DNA from: Anodontia alba
Lineage: Eukaryota > Mollusca > Bivalvia > Lucinida > Lucinidae
Direction: 5' to 3'
Length of the DNA: 64,000 bases
Assembly: GCA_964016985.1 (NCBI GenBank)
Contig: OZ024826.1
Coordinates: 41,795,796 to 41,859,795 of the forward strand
The notes under the pieces were generated by a model. It was not told where the DNA came from. It saw only the letters and a program-made list of their open reading frames with translations, and did not search any database. The translations under genes and the position numbers were made by a program. Shown in pieces: positions 23,177 to 34,445 of this stretch (its first letter is position 1; every line of letters begins with the position of its first letter).

Positions 23177-23889
23177 TTTTTCTGAGGTAAAATATCGCTA
23201 GTTTTCCTGGACTAATCATCCAAACAACAGGTTGAATAGTCCGATCTGACCCAAAATCAAACTCGTCCAAGTTTTTACAGCTTTCCTCATTATCTACGTC
23301 TGATAAAGATGAAATCGCTATCATCCGGACAACATTTTCCAAAGTCTATGAGGCCCTCAAAGACAGGTAACTCTCATGACAATAGCCGAAACTGGGCCAA
23401 AATCAAACGTCCGGGATTATATGCCTACCTTCATTATCTGTAATGTTGATAAAGATATGACCAAAACTGAAGTCGCTATCGTCCGAACAACATAAAGGGT
23501 AAGTAACTCTCGTGTGGATAGTCCGATCTGCCCCAAAATTGAACTCGTCTAAGACTTTAAAGTTGTCCTTATTACCTGCAAGTCTGATTAAGATTCAATT
23601 GAAAATGAAATCGCTTTCGTCCGGACATTTTCCAAAGTCTTTTTGGCCATCATGCCAATAGTCAAATATTGGCCAAAATCGAACTTGTCCGGGATTTTAT
23701 GCCTGCCCTCGTTATCTACAAGTTTGATGAAGATTCAATCAAAAACGAGGTCTATCATCCGGACAAGATTTTCCTCATTATATGTCATGGGAGACTAAAG
23801 GGCAAGTAACTTATATGAATTATCCCATCTATTCCAAAATCGAACTCGTCCAAGATTTTATAGCTGTCCTCATTACCTGCAAGTCTGTT

Positions 23890-24112
23890 GAATAAAAGTC
23901 TAAAAGGATTGCTTTTGGAAACAAGGAACACAGAAAATCACGAACATCGGAGACTCGGTTTAATTGAGTCTCTTCATATGCAACACTGTAGTTTGCGAGG
24001 CTGCATACGCCCCCTTGTGCCGGCTTAAGCGGTATTCGATTTTCAAAATATCAAGGATGGACCCAATGACCCCAAAGGAAATAAAATCTAACCTGCACTA
24101 TGAAGACTCGAA
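23890..24112 (+). repeat. Family D repeat, subfamily 1
   Basis: AAGGATTGCTTTTGGAAACA start, the hairpin arms GAGACTC and GAGTCTC, CGCCCCCTTG, and the end CCCAAAGGAAATAAAATC. The CTACAGTAG tail part is absent. Confidence 0.75.
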
Positions 24113-24779
24113 CAGAAATGAAATCGTTCGGACAACATTTTCCAAAGTCTATGAGGCCCTTAAGGGCAGGTAACTCTCATGCCAATAAATGAAACTGAAC
24201 CAAACTCACACTTGTCCGAGATGTTATGCCTGACCTTGTTATCTGTACGTTTGATGAAGATTCGATCAAAAATAAATATATCCCGGACAACGTTTTCCCC
24301 ATTACATGTCTATGAGAGACTACAAGGCAAGTAACTATCATATGAACAGTCCGATTTGCACCAAAATCGAGCACGTCCAAGATTTTATTACTGTCCTCAT
24401 TATCTGCAAGTATAATGAAAATTCTACCAAATATGAAATCGCTATTATCCGGACACAATTCTCCTAAATCTATGAAACCCTCAAATGGGTAACTCTCGTG
24501 CAAGTGGTCGAAAGTGGGGGAAAATCAAACTAGACTGAGTTTTTTTTTTTGCCTGTCCTTGTTAATGACTGTGTTAATTTGACACATTCTGTTTCAGTTA
24601 ATTTAAGAGACTTATTACTACACTATCTGAAGGTTGTTCATTGACACTAGCCATAGAATGAAATGAGGATTTTTACGGTCAGTTGTTTCGGTATTAATGT
24701 CAACGTTATTATAGTCTGATCTGACTCAAAGTCGAAATCGTCCATGATTTCGTGGAGATTGATCATGAAATATTTTCTA

Positions 24780-24972
24780 CGGTCATTCTCTCCCTTCCGC
24801 TGATTCAAGAAGGGCACAGTTGTCAGTTTCTGGCGAAAGAATGTGCACAGTACCGGTTAACCGCTTAGAGGACTAAGCTTGCCCAGTAAACGTGTGGTTA
24901 GGTAAACTGACCGCGCTCGACATGACCCCATTGGGTTGACTGGGCCGTAAAACCTCAACACAAACAAACATT
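24780..24972 (+). mobile_element. SINE 3' body
   Basis: Contains GTGCACAGTACCGGTTAACC and ends TGGGCCGTAAAACCTCAACA followed by CAAACAAAC, a 3' end typical of bivalve V-SINE-like retroposons. No tRNA head recognised. Confidence 0.5.
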
Positions 24973-25461
24973 AACTTCAAGTCTGATGAAGATTTGATCA
25001 AAACTGAAATCGCTGTCGTCCGGACAAAATTTTCCGAAGTCTATGGGGCCCTCATGAGCGGATAACGTTCATGCCAATAGTTGAAAGCAGGCCAAATTCA
25101 AATTTTCCCGAGATTTTATGTCTATCCTCTTTTTCTGTAAGTTTGATGAAAGTCGATATCGTCCGGACTACATTTTCCCCATATCATGTCTATGGGAGAC
25201 CAAAGGACAAGAAACTTATGTGAAAAGTCCGATCCGTCCCAAAATTGAACTAGTCCAAGATTTTATGGCTGTCCTCATTACCTGCAAGTCTAATGAAGAT
25301 TCGAAAAAAAATGAAATCGATATCGTCCGGGCAACATTTTCCGAAGTCTATGGTGTCCCCAAGGGATAGTAACTCTGATGATAATAATCGAAAGTCGGCC
25401 AAAATCGAACTTGTATTATACTATAAGCTCATCTTCTGAGCCTTCGCCTCAGGTGAGCTAA

Positions 25462-25798
25462 TAATCCATCTATCTTTATTTATTTATTTTATATCGGATT
25501 AACTCAAAAAGGAGTGTTTTGACCGATATAATAGGATGTCCTAAAAGAAATAATCTTTTAAAGCAATGGACACATTCACAGTTGACATGTCAAGTTTGTT
25601 GGACAACAAAAGCAACTACTACTGGCCAATTAGGCCTCATCATTGACTCTCGTGATTTTTTTTTAAAAATCTTGGATTGGGCGCAATGTTCACAAAGGGC
25701 CAGAAATTATTAACTTTACTTTAGTAAAGTATCGGGAGACGTTTTACGGTCGCCACACGGTCGTCCAACTGTAGCAAAGATAAATGAGTCAGCCCACA
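25462..25798. other. Non-coding; family D tail fragment
   Basis: 25733-25782 (GGGAGACGTTTTACGG, CCACACGG, CAACTGTAGCAAAG) matches the tail end of family D. The rest is not recognised. Confidence 0.45.
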
Positions 25799-26009
25799 AC
25801 AAAACCTACAATAAGACTTTTGCGGCCAGCAAATACAGTTCAGCCTATGCATTCGTGCAGTCTGATCAGTCTTCGCTGATCACATGTGCCTGCTACAGCT
25901 TCCAGCAGGCTAACTAAAGAGGGATAAACGAGAACACTTGCTGTACTGGGTGGAAGAACAGGGTGATTTGAGTATTTGCCTGTCACACTGGTCTTATTGT
26001 AGGTTTTGT
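25799..26009. mobile_element. 211-bp MITE with perfect 19-bp terminal repeats
   Basis: ACAAAACCTACAATAAGAC at the left end is exactly complementary to the right end at 25991-26009. The interior contains CAGTCTGATCAG and GCTGATCACATG words. No target duplication is clear, and nothing is encoded. Confidence 0.85.
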
Positions 26010-26209
26010 CTCCCGCTTGCTCAAATAGATTCTTAAAAGAATATCATTATGAGCAATGGACACATTTGCAGAACTGAAAATAGCTGACGTGTCTAGTTTT
26101 CGGGTCCAGACTAACTATTTTTGGCTGATTAGCCACTTTTAACTTTTCAAAAATCGCTAAATTGGCTCACTGATAACAAATGACAGTAAATATAATTAAA
26201 CGTGTTTTA

Positions 26210-26535
26210 TAAAATCACGGATTCATTTAGAAACCACTATTTAAACTTTCATTCCCAGCGGGCACATGACGTTTATACAACGTCGGCTCAACGTCGATGC
26301 AACGTCAAGACGTTGCATCGACGTTGAAGCGACGTTGTATTAACGCCATGTGCCCACTTGGATTGTTGACGATCCTTGAGATAGCCTATAGATTGCTGAA
26401 AACATAAAAAACAATACTTACAAAAAAAAAAACTTTTCATAAAATAACGATTTAAGTCAGAAAACATTAATTTTACCTTCATTGTTGACAATCTTTGAAA
26501 TAGCCGAACGTCTGCTGATAACATACACAACAACA
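26210..26535 (-). repeat. Tandem duplication of the anchor exon's 3' part
   Basis: Minus-strand sequence from GCAAGTGTTGTTGTGTATGT (about 26535) through the exon end and into the intron is repeated from GTAAGTATTGTTTTTTATG (about 26425) through CAACAAT, where the 108-bp MITE interrupts, and on to TAAATGAATCC. The second copy has diverged and lacks the exon start, so it is a decayed exon remnant. Confidence 0.7.
26254..26361. mobile_element. 108-bp palindromic MITE inserted in a duplicated exon copy
   Basis: Almost the whole element is one inverted repeat, with GGGCACATGACGTT and AACGCCATGTGCCC ends and repeated ACGTCGATGCAACGTC inside. ATT flanks both sides (26251-26253 and 26362-26364). The paralogous uninterrupted sequence on the minus strand (CAACAATGAAGG at 26475-26486) confirms the boundaries and a 3 bp target duplication. 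Confidence 0.88.
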
Positions 26536-26591
26536 CTTGCAAAAATAAACCCAAGTAAAACTGCTACGTTTTTCTTCTTTGATGACACCAT
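26477..26591 (-). CDS. First coding exon: N-terminal signal anchor of a type II membrane protein
   Basis: ATG at 26591, then 38 codons plus one base to a donor (GAAG|GTAAAA). The peptide starts MVSSKKKN, followed by about 17 hydrophobic residues (VAVLLGFIFASVVVYVI) and then RRS: a cytosolic basic stub, membrane span and basic stop, as in Golgi glycosyl- and sulfotransferases. The exon ends in phase 1, and the sulfotransferase exon at 3661 opens with the two bases needed to complete that codon on the same strand. I therefore infer it is exon 1 of that gene, giving a protein of about 424 residues, a usual family length. Alternative: it belongs to another gene, or intermediate exons exist. A possible acceptor (ATTAACAG) lies a little upstream of the ATG, so a 5' UTR exon is possible. 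Confidence 0.5.
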
Positions 26592-27677
26592 GACAGCAGT
26601 AAATAACCCTGTTAATTTCAGAAAGTTGAGCCTTCGTTTATAAGCAGTTGAGCCGGGACACATCTTCAATAAGATTAGACGTGTGCGCAGTGAAGACTCA
26701 TATCAGCCTAGGCATCCACGCAGCCTGATCAGAGTCTTTGCAGAGCTGTCTGTGTGTAGCGAAGGATCCAAAGCGTCTTCACGCGGACAGGGAAGACTCT
26801 GTCCAGCCTGTGCATCCGCGTAGGCTGATTTCGGCGAACATGTAATATTGTAGGAAATGCAGGTTCCTGCTTAGTTTTGTCATTACGGCTCTGTTTAATG
26901 ACATCTGTGTACAATCAATAAGTCGATTTAAGCAGATGGAAAACAATACCATACTAACACTAATCATTTAAATAAACTGAGCAAAATCTTGTCACAGATG
27001 GCGCCAAATCTGCCAAGTGTAACCATTTCCCTAAATATACCAGTCAACAGTTTGAAACTGTTTATTTTAAAGGGAAACCCCCACAAAATACAATGTATGT
27101 CTGAAAATATTCAGCTTTAGAAAATATGAATATTCAATTAGTTATTTAATTTTCTAAAACACAAATAAAAGCTGTGTGTTGACAAGAATATACTGCTTAC
27201 TGAAGGTGACCAAGACGTACCGAGGGTGACTTTCTATTTGATTAAACTCCGGGTTGGGCGATGCCTAACTGTACTACTACACAGAGACTCTAACAACGTC
27301 GTTATTTTTTTTATTTTATTTTTTTTATTTTTTTTTTTTTTTTTACAATCTTTTTCTTTCACATGTACTATTTACAACATATAATCACAAGAACATACAA
27401 CAATAAGACATCTGCGATTCTCTTCACGTCGGACTCAGTAGAGCACACATCACGATCGGTGACTATACTGGTCTATAATTTGATTTACCTAGCTTCGATA
27501 ATCAGTTGTTTGAGCATCCAGTATAATCCCAACCGAGTGCGGAGAACTCTACCGTGCCGATGCGAAGTGAATGCCCTTCCCCTCAATACCTTTTTAATCA
27601 CATAGTTATTCGAGCCGGTTTCGCGGTTCACTTGGACTTCCGAATATTAGTATTCTTATTATTATGAATATTTTTTT
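26592..27677. other. Upstream region with dispersed repeat words and poly(T)
   Basis: 26690-26860 holds CAGCCTGATCAGAGTC- and CAGCCTGTGCATCCGC-type words common in old bivalve repeats. Poly(T) at about 27305-27343, followed by sequence that may be a LINE 3' end on the minus strand. No clear promoter seen. Confidence 0.35.
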
Positions 27678-27810
27678 CTGTTAGCCCTATGGCTAATTAA
27701 AAACGAAATTTCTCTGCTAGCCTTTATGGCTCACAATTATGAAATTTTCTCCGCTAGCCCTATGGTTCACAATTATTGAATCTTCTTTGTTAGCCTTATA
27801 GCTCCCATTA
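27678..27810. repeat. Short tandem repeat, about 37-bp unit, four copies
   Basis: CTGTTAGCCCTATGGCT, CTGCTAGCCTTTATGGCT, CCGCTAGCCCTATGGTT and TTGTTAGCCTTATAGCT start successive units at about 27678, 27714, 27751 and 27788. Confidence 0.8.
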
Positions 27811-28929
27811 ATCAATTCTCTTGCTGGTATTGTTGTTTTCTGACATCTTCTGACTGGTCAAAGGACCTTGTCAGTAGTAAATCATGAGACCATCTTGGAA
27901 GGGCTATCGAAATAATTTCAACGAAAGTTCCGAGGGTATTAAATATGTTGTTCAATTGCCCTGTCACTGAAACATTTTCGTTAGGTTTATGTATAGTAAG
28001 ACGATATCCGTGCTATACGCTTTATTTCGTGATTCACGCTTTAAGCGCTTTGCAAGCGGTTTAATCTATTTAAAATATCGTAAGATGTAAATTACGCAGC
28101 TTTTACAAGAATAGGTTGAAAAAGGACTTAGGGTGACGAACATATACCCTACAAAATTAAAAAAATGAGGTCAGCCTGCACCGTGCTTTTTTTTTTTTTT
28201 TTTTTTTTTTTTTTTCTTGTCGTAACACTTACGTGACCTAACAAACAGTATATATGCTACTGAAAACATTTACAGGTACATAGCAATAAAATAGTATTTC
28301 ATATGTGATTCATTTTATTGTTGCATATTTAATGTGGTGGTTATGACGTCACTTACAAAAATGACGGCTTCTATGACAGTGTTTTCTAGATCTTCAAAAC
28401 CCAATAACTTGCTTAACTTTTCACCGATTTGCATTTTTTTTTCACCAAACTGTTCAGCGTAATAGGTTCTTTATGTTCAGGTATGTTAGTTGTTTGCTAT
28501 GTTTTTCCTTTGAACACTGCCGTAAAGGAGAAACAAAAAATGAACTACTTTTTGGATGCAATTAATGTTAAGACTATTCCCTGCCGACGATGCCGTTCCT
28601 TCTCTCAACTACCTACACGCAGAATAAAAGAGACATATCTGTTCATTGATTAACTTGGTAAAACTGTGCTAATACATTTGAAGAAAAGATACAACTATAA
28701 TGAAGGATAAAAATAAGACTATGAAGAAAATTAAAAAGAAAATAAAAGCAAATATTTTCTGGACAAGCTATGTTATTGCATGCATATGAGATTCACTAAA
28801 CGTTTTGGTTTCTGCAAAATCAGAATTGTTTGTTTGAAACTTAGTTCATCGGAATGAAACAGCTGGTTCGTGTCCACAGCTGTCTTTGCAGAGTATGTTT
28901 TCTTCTTTTCTTTACTTTCTTTTGTAGTG
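27811..28929. other. Non-coding; poly(T)
   Basis: Poly(T) at about 28188-28215. No gene recognised; the short frame at 28429-28653 has no known motif. Confidence 0.45.
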
Positions 28930-29620
28930 TTTTTATGTGTTTATTTATTCATAGAAATAATATTCAATACATAACACATATATCAAGCTTCGTAGTAAGA
29001 CACTGCACCTGATGACACAAGTTTTAACATACAAAGTGAAATCTACACGATCTAGCCAAATGCCCCTTTTCATTGACCGAGGCAAAACCAAGGCCAAAAA
29101 TGTGAAATTTTGGAATAGAAAACGCTGTAGGTCTTCAATAATATGGGATATTTTGATACAATTGTGCATACATATTAATATTGAAACGATTTAGCCAAAA
29201 CATGCCAAATCCCTCTTTTCGTTAACCGAGGCAAAGTCGATCAAATATTTTCCTGTAGTCAGTTAGTGAAAATGGTCATAACTCCACCATTTTATATTGT
29301 GATTATTGTTCGTACAGGGATTGACACAACTAAGCTCTAGCCAATGTCTTTGCCAAGTACCAGTTTTCGTTGCCCGAGGCTAAACCGAAACCAAAACTGT
29401 AAAATTATGAAAATGGCCGTAAGTCTTGAACTTTATGGGATTTTTTGATACAATTTTGTACATGCATTAGTATTGACAATATCTAACCAAAAGAATTGCC
29501 GAACTCATTTTTGCTTTGGCAAAACCGAGGCAGAGGCTTTTTTAGCAGTCAACAAGTGAAAATGATTACAACTCTCTTGAACCCTAGGGAATATTTTGAT
29601 TATTTCACGACTCGTAGAAG
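28930..29620. repeat. Tandem array, about 150-bp monomer, four copies
   Basis: ACCGAGGCAAAACC-type words, TATGGGATATTTTGATACAA and GTGAAAATGGTCATAACTCC recur with spacing near 150 bp (near 29070, 29225, 29375 and 29520). Units are well diverged. Confidence 0.75.
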
Positions 29621-29984
29621 AGTTGACTGGCCGTTTTTAGGTCGACTTTCGGAGTGTGCCATATAATGGACTTGTGAGTAGGTCCGCCCGTCCGTTGTCA
29701 GTAAAGGAAATGAACATAACTTGAACGGTTAGTTATACTTAATTCTATCCATAATGACAGATTCCAGTAGATTTTCACAGACCAGCTGTCTGGACCTCGA
29801 TCCTCTCAAGAGAAATTAATTTTGACAGCTAATGGTATATTATTATTAAAGCAAATACTAACAAATACAGTTTCCAAACTAGTTGAAATTTTTTATAGTA
29901 CATGCTTAAGAGCAATTATTACCAACTTGTTTTATATTAACCTATCTGGCCAGATTTGTCCTTTGTGGATGTTGACATATGTGC
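29621..29984. other. Non-coding
   Basis: Includes GTAGGTCCGCCCGTCCGTTG near 29670, an end-like sequence often next to bivalve tandem arrays. Nothing else seen. Confidence 0.4.
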
Positions 29985-30180
29985 AGAATTAGCAGTGAAC
30001 AATATGCTGTATTAGATTCTTGTTTAAAAAAATACCTACTGTAAAACCCCTAAATAATGGGACAGATAGTCGCCGCAGAACATTGCGTCTGATCTGGGTC
30101 TACACCGTTTGTCATACATATAGCAATATTTTAGACACATCAATGGGTAGTAGAATGGACTATTTCAAGTTTTAGGACAA
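29985..30180 (+). repeat. Family C repeat, diverged copy
   Basis: CGTCTGATCTGGGTCTACAC followed by CGTTTGTC matches the core of the copies at 30815, 40055 and 62555. Confidence 0.5.
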
Positions 30181-30814
30181 GTATGTGAAGTAGATAAAGA
30201 GTTTCAATACATATGGTAATATGGTAAGAATGTTTAGGCCTTTAAGACATTGTTTGAAAGTGGATGAAAGAATTTTTATATATGTATTTATACATCGTCG
30301 GTTGAGAGCATAAAGGTGCCAACTGCATTCCTGGTCAGAATTGAGTTTTTCATAAAAATAGAACCTTTAATATCAGACCTTTGTACTGTAAAAATATCAC
30401 ACTAGCCTCCCATATGTGTTTTTACAAAACCACCGCTTCATAAGGTGCCATCTTACAAACCTCATACTGTTACCTGCATAAAGGTTCCATATGATTAACT
30501 CGGATGCATAAAGGTTCCATATGACAGATGCACCTTTATGCAGAATATTGAGTCAAGTGTTTGTATAAGGTTGCGGCAGCAGGAAGGTTCCAAGTGCTGT
30601 TTTTCCCCACTATTTTGTATTACAACCAGATGTTAACTATAGCTTTGTGTGAAGCAATGCATGTAATGTGTAATTTGAGCTTGGAAAATATGTTTCTTGG
30701 AGAAAAAGCACATTTTATTATATATACCACTTTCTTCTCTAACCACCATCTGTCAGATTCAATAAATTGTTCACACCTTTTCAAACATTGGCCTAAAGCA
30801 AAGGTACTTGTTTC
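30181..30814. other. Non-coding with small inverted repeats
   Basis: GCATAAAGGTTCCATATGA occurs twice (30477 and 30506) and is followed by GCACCTTTATGC, giving a small hairpin. A frame at 30561-30926 runs into a family C copy and has no recognisable domain. Confidence 0.4.
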
Positions 30815-31020
30815 AAAAACAAACGATCCTTTACCACACTTGCCCTATACTTTTTACAAGACCAGTATATTACCCACTGATTTGTCTAAATATTGCTGGC
30901 TAGGTGTAGAACCGTGTAGACCCTGATTACACAATGTGTTATGTGACATCTGATCTGGGCCTACACTGTAAGCACAGGCATCTCTGTCTAGAAACATAGG
31001 GTAGTAACAGTAATAATCCA
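30815..31020 (+). repeat. Family C repeat
   Basis: TACCACACTTGCCC, CTGATTTGTCTAAATATTGC, CATCTGATCTGGGCCTACAC and GCATCTCTGTC in order, as at 40055-40275 and 62555-62760. Confidence 0.6.
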
Positions 31021-31440
31021 AGGAAACGACATTTTATCCATATTTACTAACTACCCAATACAACAAGAGTCTCTCCAAATAATAATCAAAGCACTGAGAG
31101 TGCTGATGGTGGCGGTTTCCTTAATTTCTATAAGCCTCTAGACTACATATCATCTGTACTTTCATTTTGTTCAATATTTCTTGATATGTAACTAAAGCAA
31201 TGCCATTTTCGCTACACCATGTGTGCATTCTGCACAATTCAGAGTAACTAGTTTCAGTATCATGAATATTTGATCCACATCACTGTGGTTCTGAACCCCT
31301 TTTAACCACATTTATATTTAATTCCCCTGTACTGTGTACAGTAACATTATTTATAAGTAGGTAACACAGTTTTTGTTGTTTTTTTTTGTTTTTTTATTTT
31401 TCAAGTATGAAATATTTACATGTTACTTATTTCTTAAAGG
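31021..31440. other. Non-coding
   Basis: Nothing recognised apart from a T/G-rich patch near 31370-31400. Confidence 0.4.
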
Positions 31441-31648
31441 ACTGAAAGGATTGTAAGTTGTGGGTATTCATTACAACTACCCTATCAATAACTTTCAAAT
31501 AAGTACCAACAACATATGTTTTGTGTAGAAATTATAATTAAAAAGATAATCTGGATAATCATCTAGAGTGCTTAAATGTACATAGTTCTGGCCTTTTACC
31601 GTTTACCGTCTGTTATTCCATCCATTTGAGGAGTCATTATGTCCATTC

Positions 31649-31702
<54 letters not shown>
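31440..31702. repeat. Decayed family B MITE followed by (TA)n microsatellite
   Basis: GTTGTGGGTATTCATTACAA and AAGTACCAACAACATATGTT are worn arms of the shared hairpin core. A pure TA tract runs from 31650 to 31702. Confidence 0.6.
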
Positions 31703-31705
<3 letters not shown>

Positions 31706-31719
31706 ATCTAGAAACAAAC

Positions 31720-32092
31720 AAGAGCTCTGTAAGCGGAGGCATCATACGCCCTTGGCAAGTAATAAGATGTAGCACATATGCGGACTACTGTGCAATTCTG
31801 TGCTCCAGACCTGTGTAAATTTGTAAGTGGAGTTAGCTGGAAACCAAAAAATTACCAAAAATTTCAAAGAGACATAATGCTGCTACTATTTGTTGGACTG
31901 TAATTTTGGAATAATATGTGCTGCTCCACATCATGGTCAAACTACAAATCAAGTTTCAGCTTGATTGGATGTAAACTATATGAGGAGCTAGCCGGGAACA
32001 AAAGATTAACAGAATTTTAAAGGGGCATAACTCTGCTAATATTTGGTGTACTGTAACCTCCTAATAATATGCGCTGCTCCACACCACGGTTT
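31720..32092. repeat. Two-copy tandem repeat, about 170-bp unit
   Basis: GTGCTGCTCCACATCATGG (about 31918) and GCGCTGCTCCACACCACGG (about 32071), each preceded by CATAA(T/C)(G/T)CTGCTA and GAGCTAGC-like words. It opens with AACAAGAGCTCTGTAAGCGG, a start-like word. Confidence 0.65.
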
Positions 32093-32345
32093 TTTAAATA
32101 TGAAAAATGCAAGATACAGGTTACTATGTTGAAAAAAAATTACCAAGAACAAATTTATTTTTGATAATTACATTCCAAAGATCATTACAAAATACACATA
32201 AAACTTCAGTAAAATAACTTCAGACAATGGAATTTAAATTTTAGTTTGACATAAATTTGATTTCTCAAAATTGAATTGTATCAAACTAAATATGAAAATG
32301 TATAAGCATTGCACCCTAACAAAAAGGGAAGAGACCTTTTCTCTC

Positions 32346-32515
32346 TGTATACATTCTTTGAATATTTTCAAATTAAATTTTTTTAAAAAAAAATTTCATA
32401 AGAACCACTGTTGTAAGTACATGTATTTGGAATATTTTCAAATTAAAGTTTTTAAAACATTTTTTTAAATTTTTCATAAAAACCAATGATGTAAGTATTT
32501 GGAATATTTCAGTAA
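32346..32515. repeat. AT-rich tandem repeat, three partial copies
   Basis: TTGGAATATTTTCAAATTAA-type units at about 32348, 32427 and 32498, separated by T/A runs and CATAAGAACCA-type words. Confidence 0.7.
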
Positions 32516-32716
32516 GATTTTCACCATTTGACTTGCTAGTCACATGTCTTTCTTTTTAGCACATATACAACCAAAAGTGAAATAAGAGGATGTGTCTGCT
32601 TTAATCTACGAAAAATATTTGTGGTTAAAATACGGTTTCACAAAATCTAAAATCAAGCTTCAAATTCAACTGTGATTTTTGTTTGTCTCAGCTCTCTGCA
32701 CTCTTCATATATAAAC

Positions 32717-33770
32717 AAGAGGACCATGGTGGTCATTAACGCTCACCTGTGCCTAAAAGGTCATTCAGTGTCTACAATATTCATTAATCTGGAGGATATA
32801 ACTCCAAAATATCCATGTCCTCCTCTTACGACATGAAAGTCGCAACAAAGGAATAAAGCATAGCCGAAAAAATTTCCCGCCTCTCGTGGGATTTGAACTG
32901 ATGAAGCTATGCAACAAACAAGTTTCTACTACCAAATACTGTCAGGGGAGATAACAAAAAAACACAGCATCCAGAGTTGTGGTCCTTACATGCAACACAC
33001 CTTTTTAACCTGGTGTACAATTCTACCAAGTATCATCAATGTATCTTCCATGGCACTTAAGTTATGACAATCACATGGTTTTCACTGACAAATACTGTCA
33101 GAGGAGTGAACTCAAAAACTGCAGTATTCTAAGTTACAGTTTTTGCATACGACTAACCTTCTTACCTCCTGTTCAATCCTACCAAGTACTATCAATATAT
33201 TTCAAAGGGTGTTGGACTTACAAGGTCTCTATTACCAAATACTGACAGGGGAGATACCTAAAAAATTGCAGTACCTAGAGTTGTAGATCTTGTACAAGAC
33301 GCGTCTTCTCAACGTCTTGTACAATTCTCCTTAATATCATCGATATATCTGAAATGGTGTTGAAGTTATGGCAATCATAAGGTTTCCATTACCAAATACT
33401 GTCAGGGGAGATAACTAAAAACTGTGGCATCTAGAGTTGTGATTCTTTTGTGTGACATGCTTTCTCAACCTTATGTACAATCCTACCAAGTATCATCAAT
33501 GCACCTGAAAAGATGTTGGAGTTACCAAGATCACAAAGTTTCTATTAGGGGAGATAATTCTAAAGCACAGCACCTGGAGTTGTAGTTTATCTTCTCAACC
33601 TCATGTACAATCCTACTGAGTTCAATCAATATATCTGAAAAGGTGTTGGAGTTATCAAATGCACAAGGTTTCTTTTACTAAATACTGTCAGGGCAGATGA
33701 CTAAATAACTGTGGGACCTAGAGTTGTAGTTCTTGTATGTGCCACACCTCAATTCTTTCAAAAGATATGT
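32717..33770 (+). repeat. Tandem array, about 140-160-bp monomer, with start-like head
   Basis: Head ACAAGAGGACCATGGTGGTC followed by CGCTCACCTGTGCC is a sequence I associate with the 5' end of bivalve Helitron-like satellites. Units are marked by ACTGTCAGGGGAGATAAC at about 32938, 33098, 33241, 33398, 33545 and 33684 and by CCTACCAAGTATCATCAAT. Confidence 0.75.
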
Positions 33771-34010
33771 TCTGGGAATTCAATGAAAGCATGCTACCAG
33801 GACGTTTCTAGAAGTCCTAGTTAGTACCCACAACATATGTTTACTAGGGGAAATAAGAAAATATGTACCTAAGCACTCCTTTAATCTGGAGCTCTGAAAT
33901 GTAGACATTTCTTGTCTGATTCTCTTGATGTTAATACATTTTAAGATTTTTTTTATCCATTTCAAAAGGTACAAATTATCTGACCAGCAAGAGAAACTGG
34001 GCCTAATTCA
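33771..34010. repeat. Decayed family B MITE
   Basis: GAAGTCCTAGTTAGTACCCA, CAACATATGTTTACTAGGGG, AATAAGAAAATATG and TTAATCTGGAGCTCTGAAAT correspond to the right half of family B, as at 11940-12050. Confidence 0.55.
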
Positions 34011-34409
34011 AAACCATATTATTTAAGTAGTTGTGGTCATGATACACTCAAATTACACAAACCTTATTCCAAACTCATAAATCTGTAAAATAATGATGAA
34101 TCAGAATGTTCAGACCAACAGACATGGACCCCAGAATAAAGGGTATAATCAGGCATCCATGGATAGTAAGCCTTACTTGGTAAGCAAGCTTTGCCCACCA
34201 TGCCCATAAGCCTGAACAAAAGACATGTAGGTAGAAGTGTTATGTCCGGGATTTTGGAAGTCTACTTATGAAATCAGTAAAAAAAGGTAACCATTTCTTC
34301 AAATCAGAATATTTTCTAACTAATTTTTATGAGACAACTAGTCTATCTATATTCCTTGCATTCATTACTGTTTTTGCCTGGCAAGAAATAGAAACAAAAT
34401 ACTGGGCCT

Positions 34410-34445
<36 letters not shown>

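Larger units (their letters stand above)
23200..25461 (+). repeat. Helitron-like element with about 150-165-bp tandem units and hairpin 3' end
   Basis: Units contain CCGGACAACATTTTCC, AAAGTCTATG and GGCCAAAATCGAACTTGTCC, for instance near 23325, 24128, 24285, 25018, 25160 and 25325. The 3' end has the hairpin CTGAG-CCTTCGC-CTCAG followed by GTGAGCTAA and then T (CTAA at 25458-25461), the known Helitron 3' layout. A family D copy and a SINE interrupt the array. No Rep/helicase is present, so it is non-autonomous. Confidence 0.65.

Noticed and set aside
30561..30926. 121-codon frame
   Set aside because: Its end lies in a family C repeat, and no motif or homologous open frame exists in other copies.
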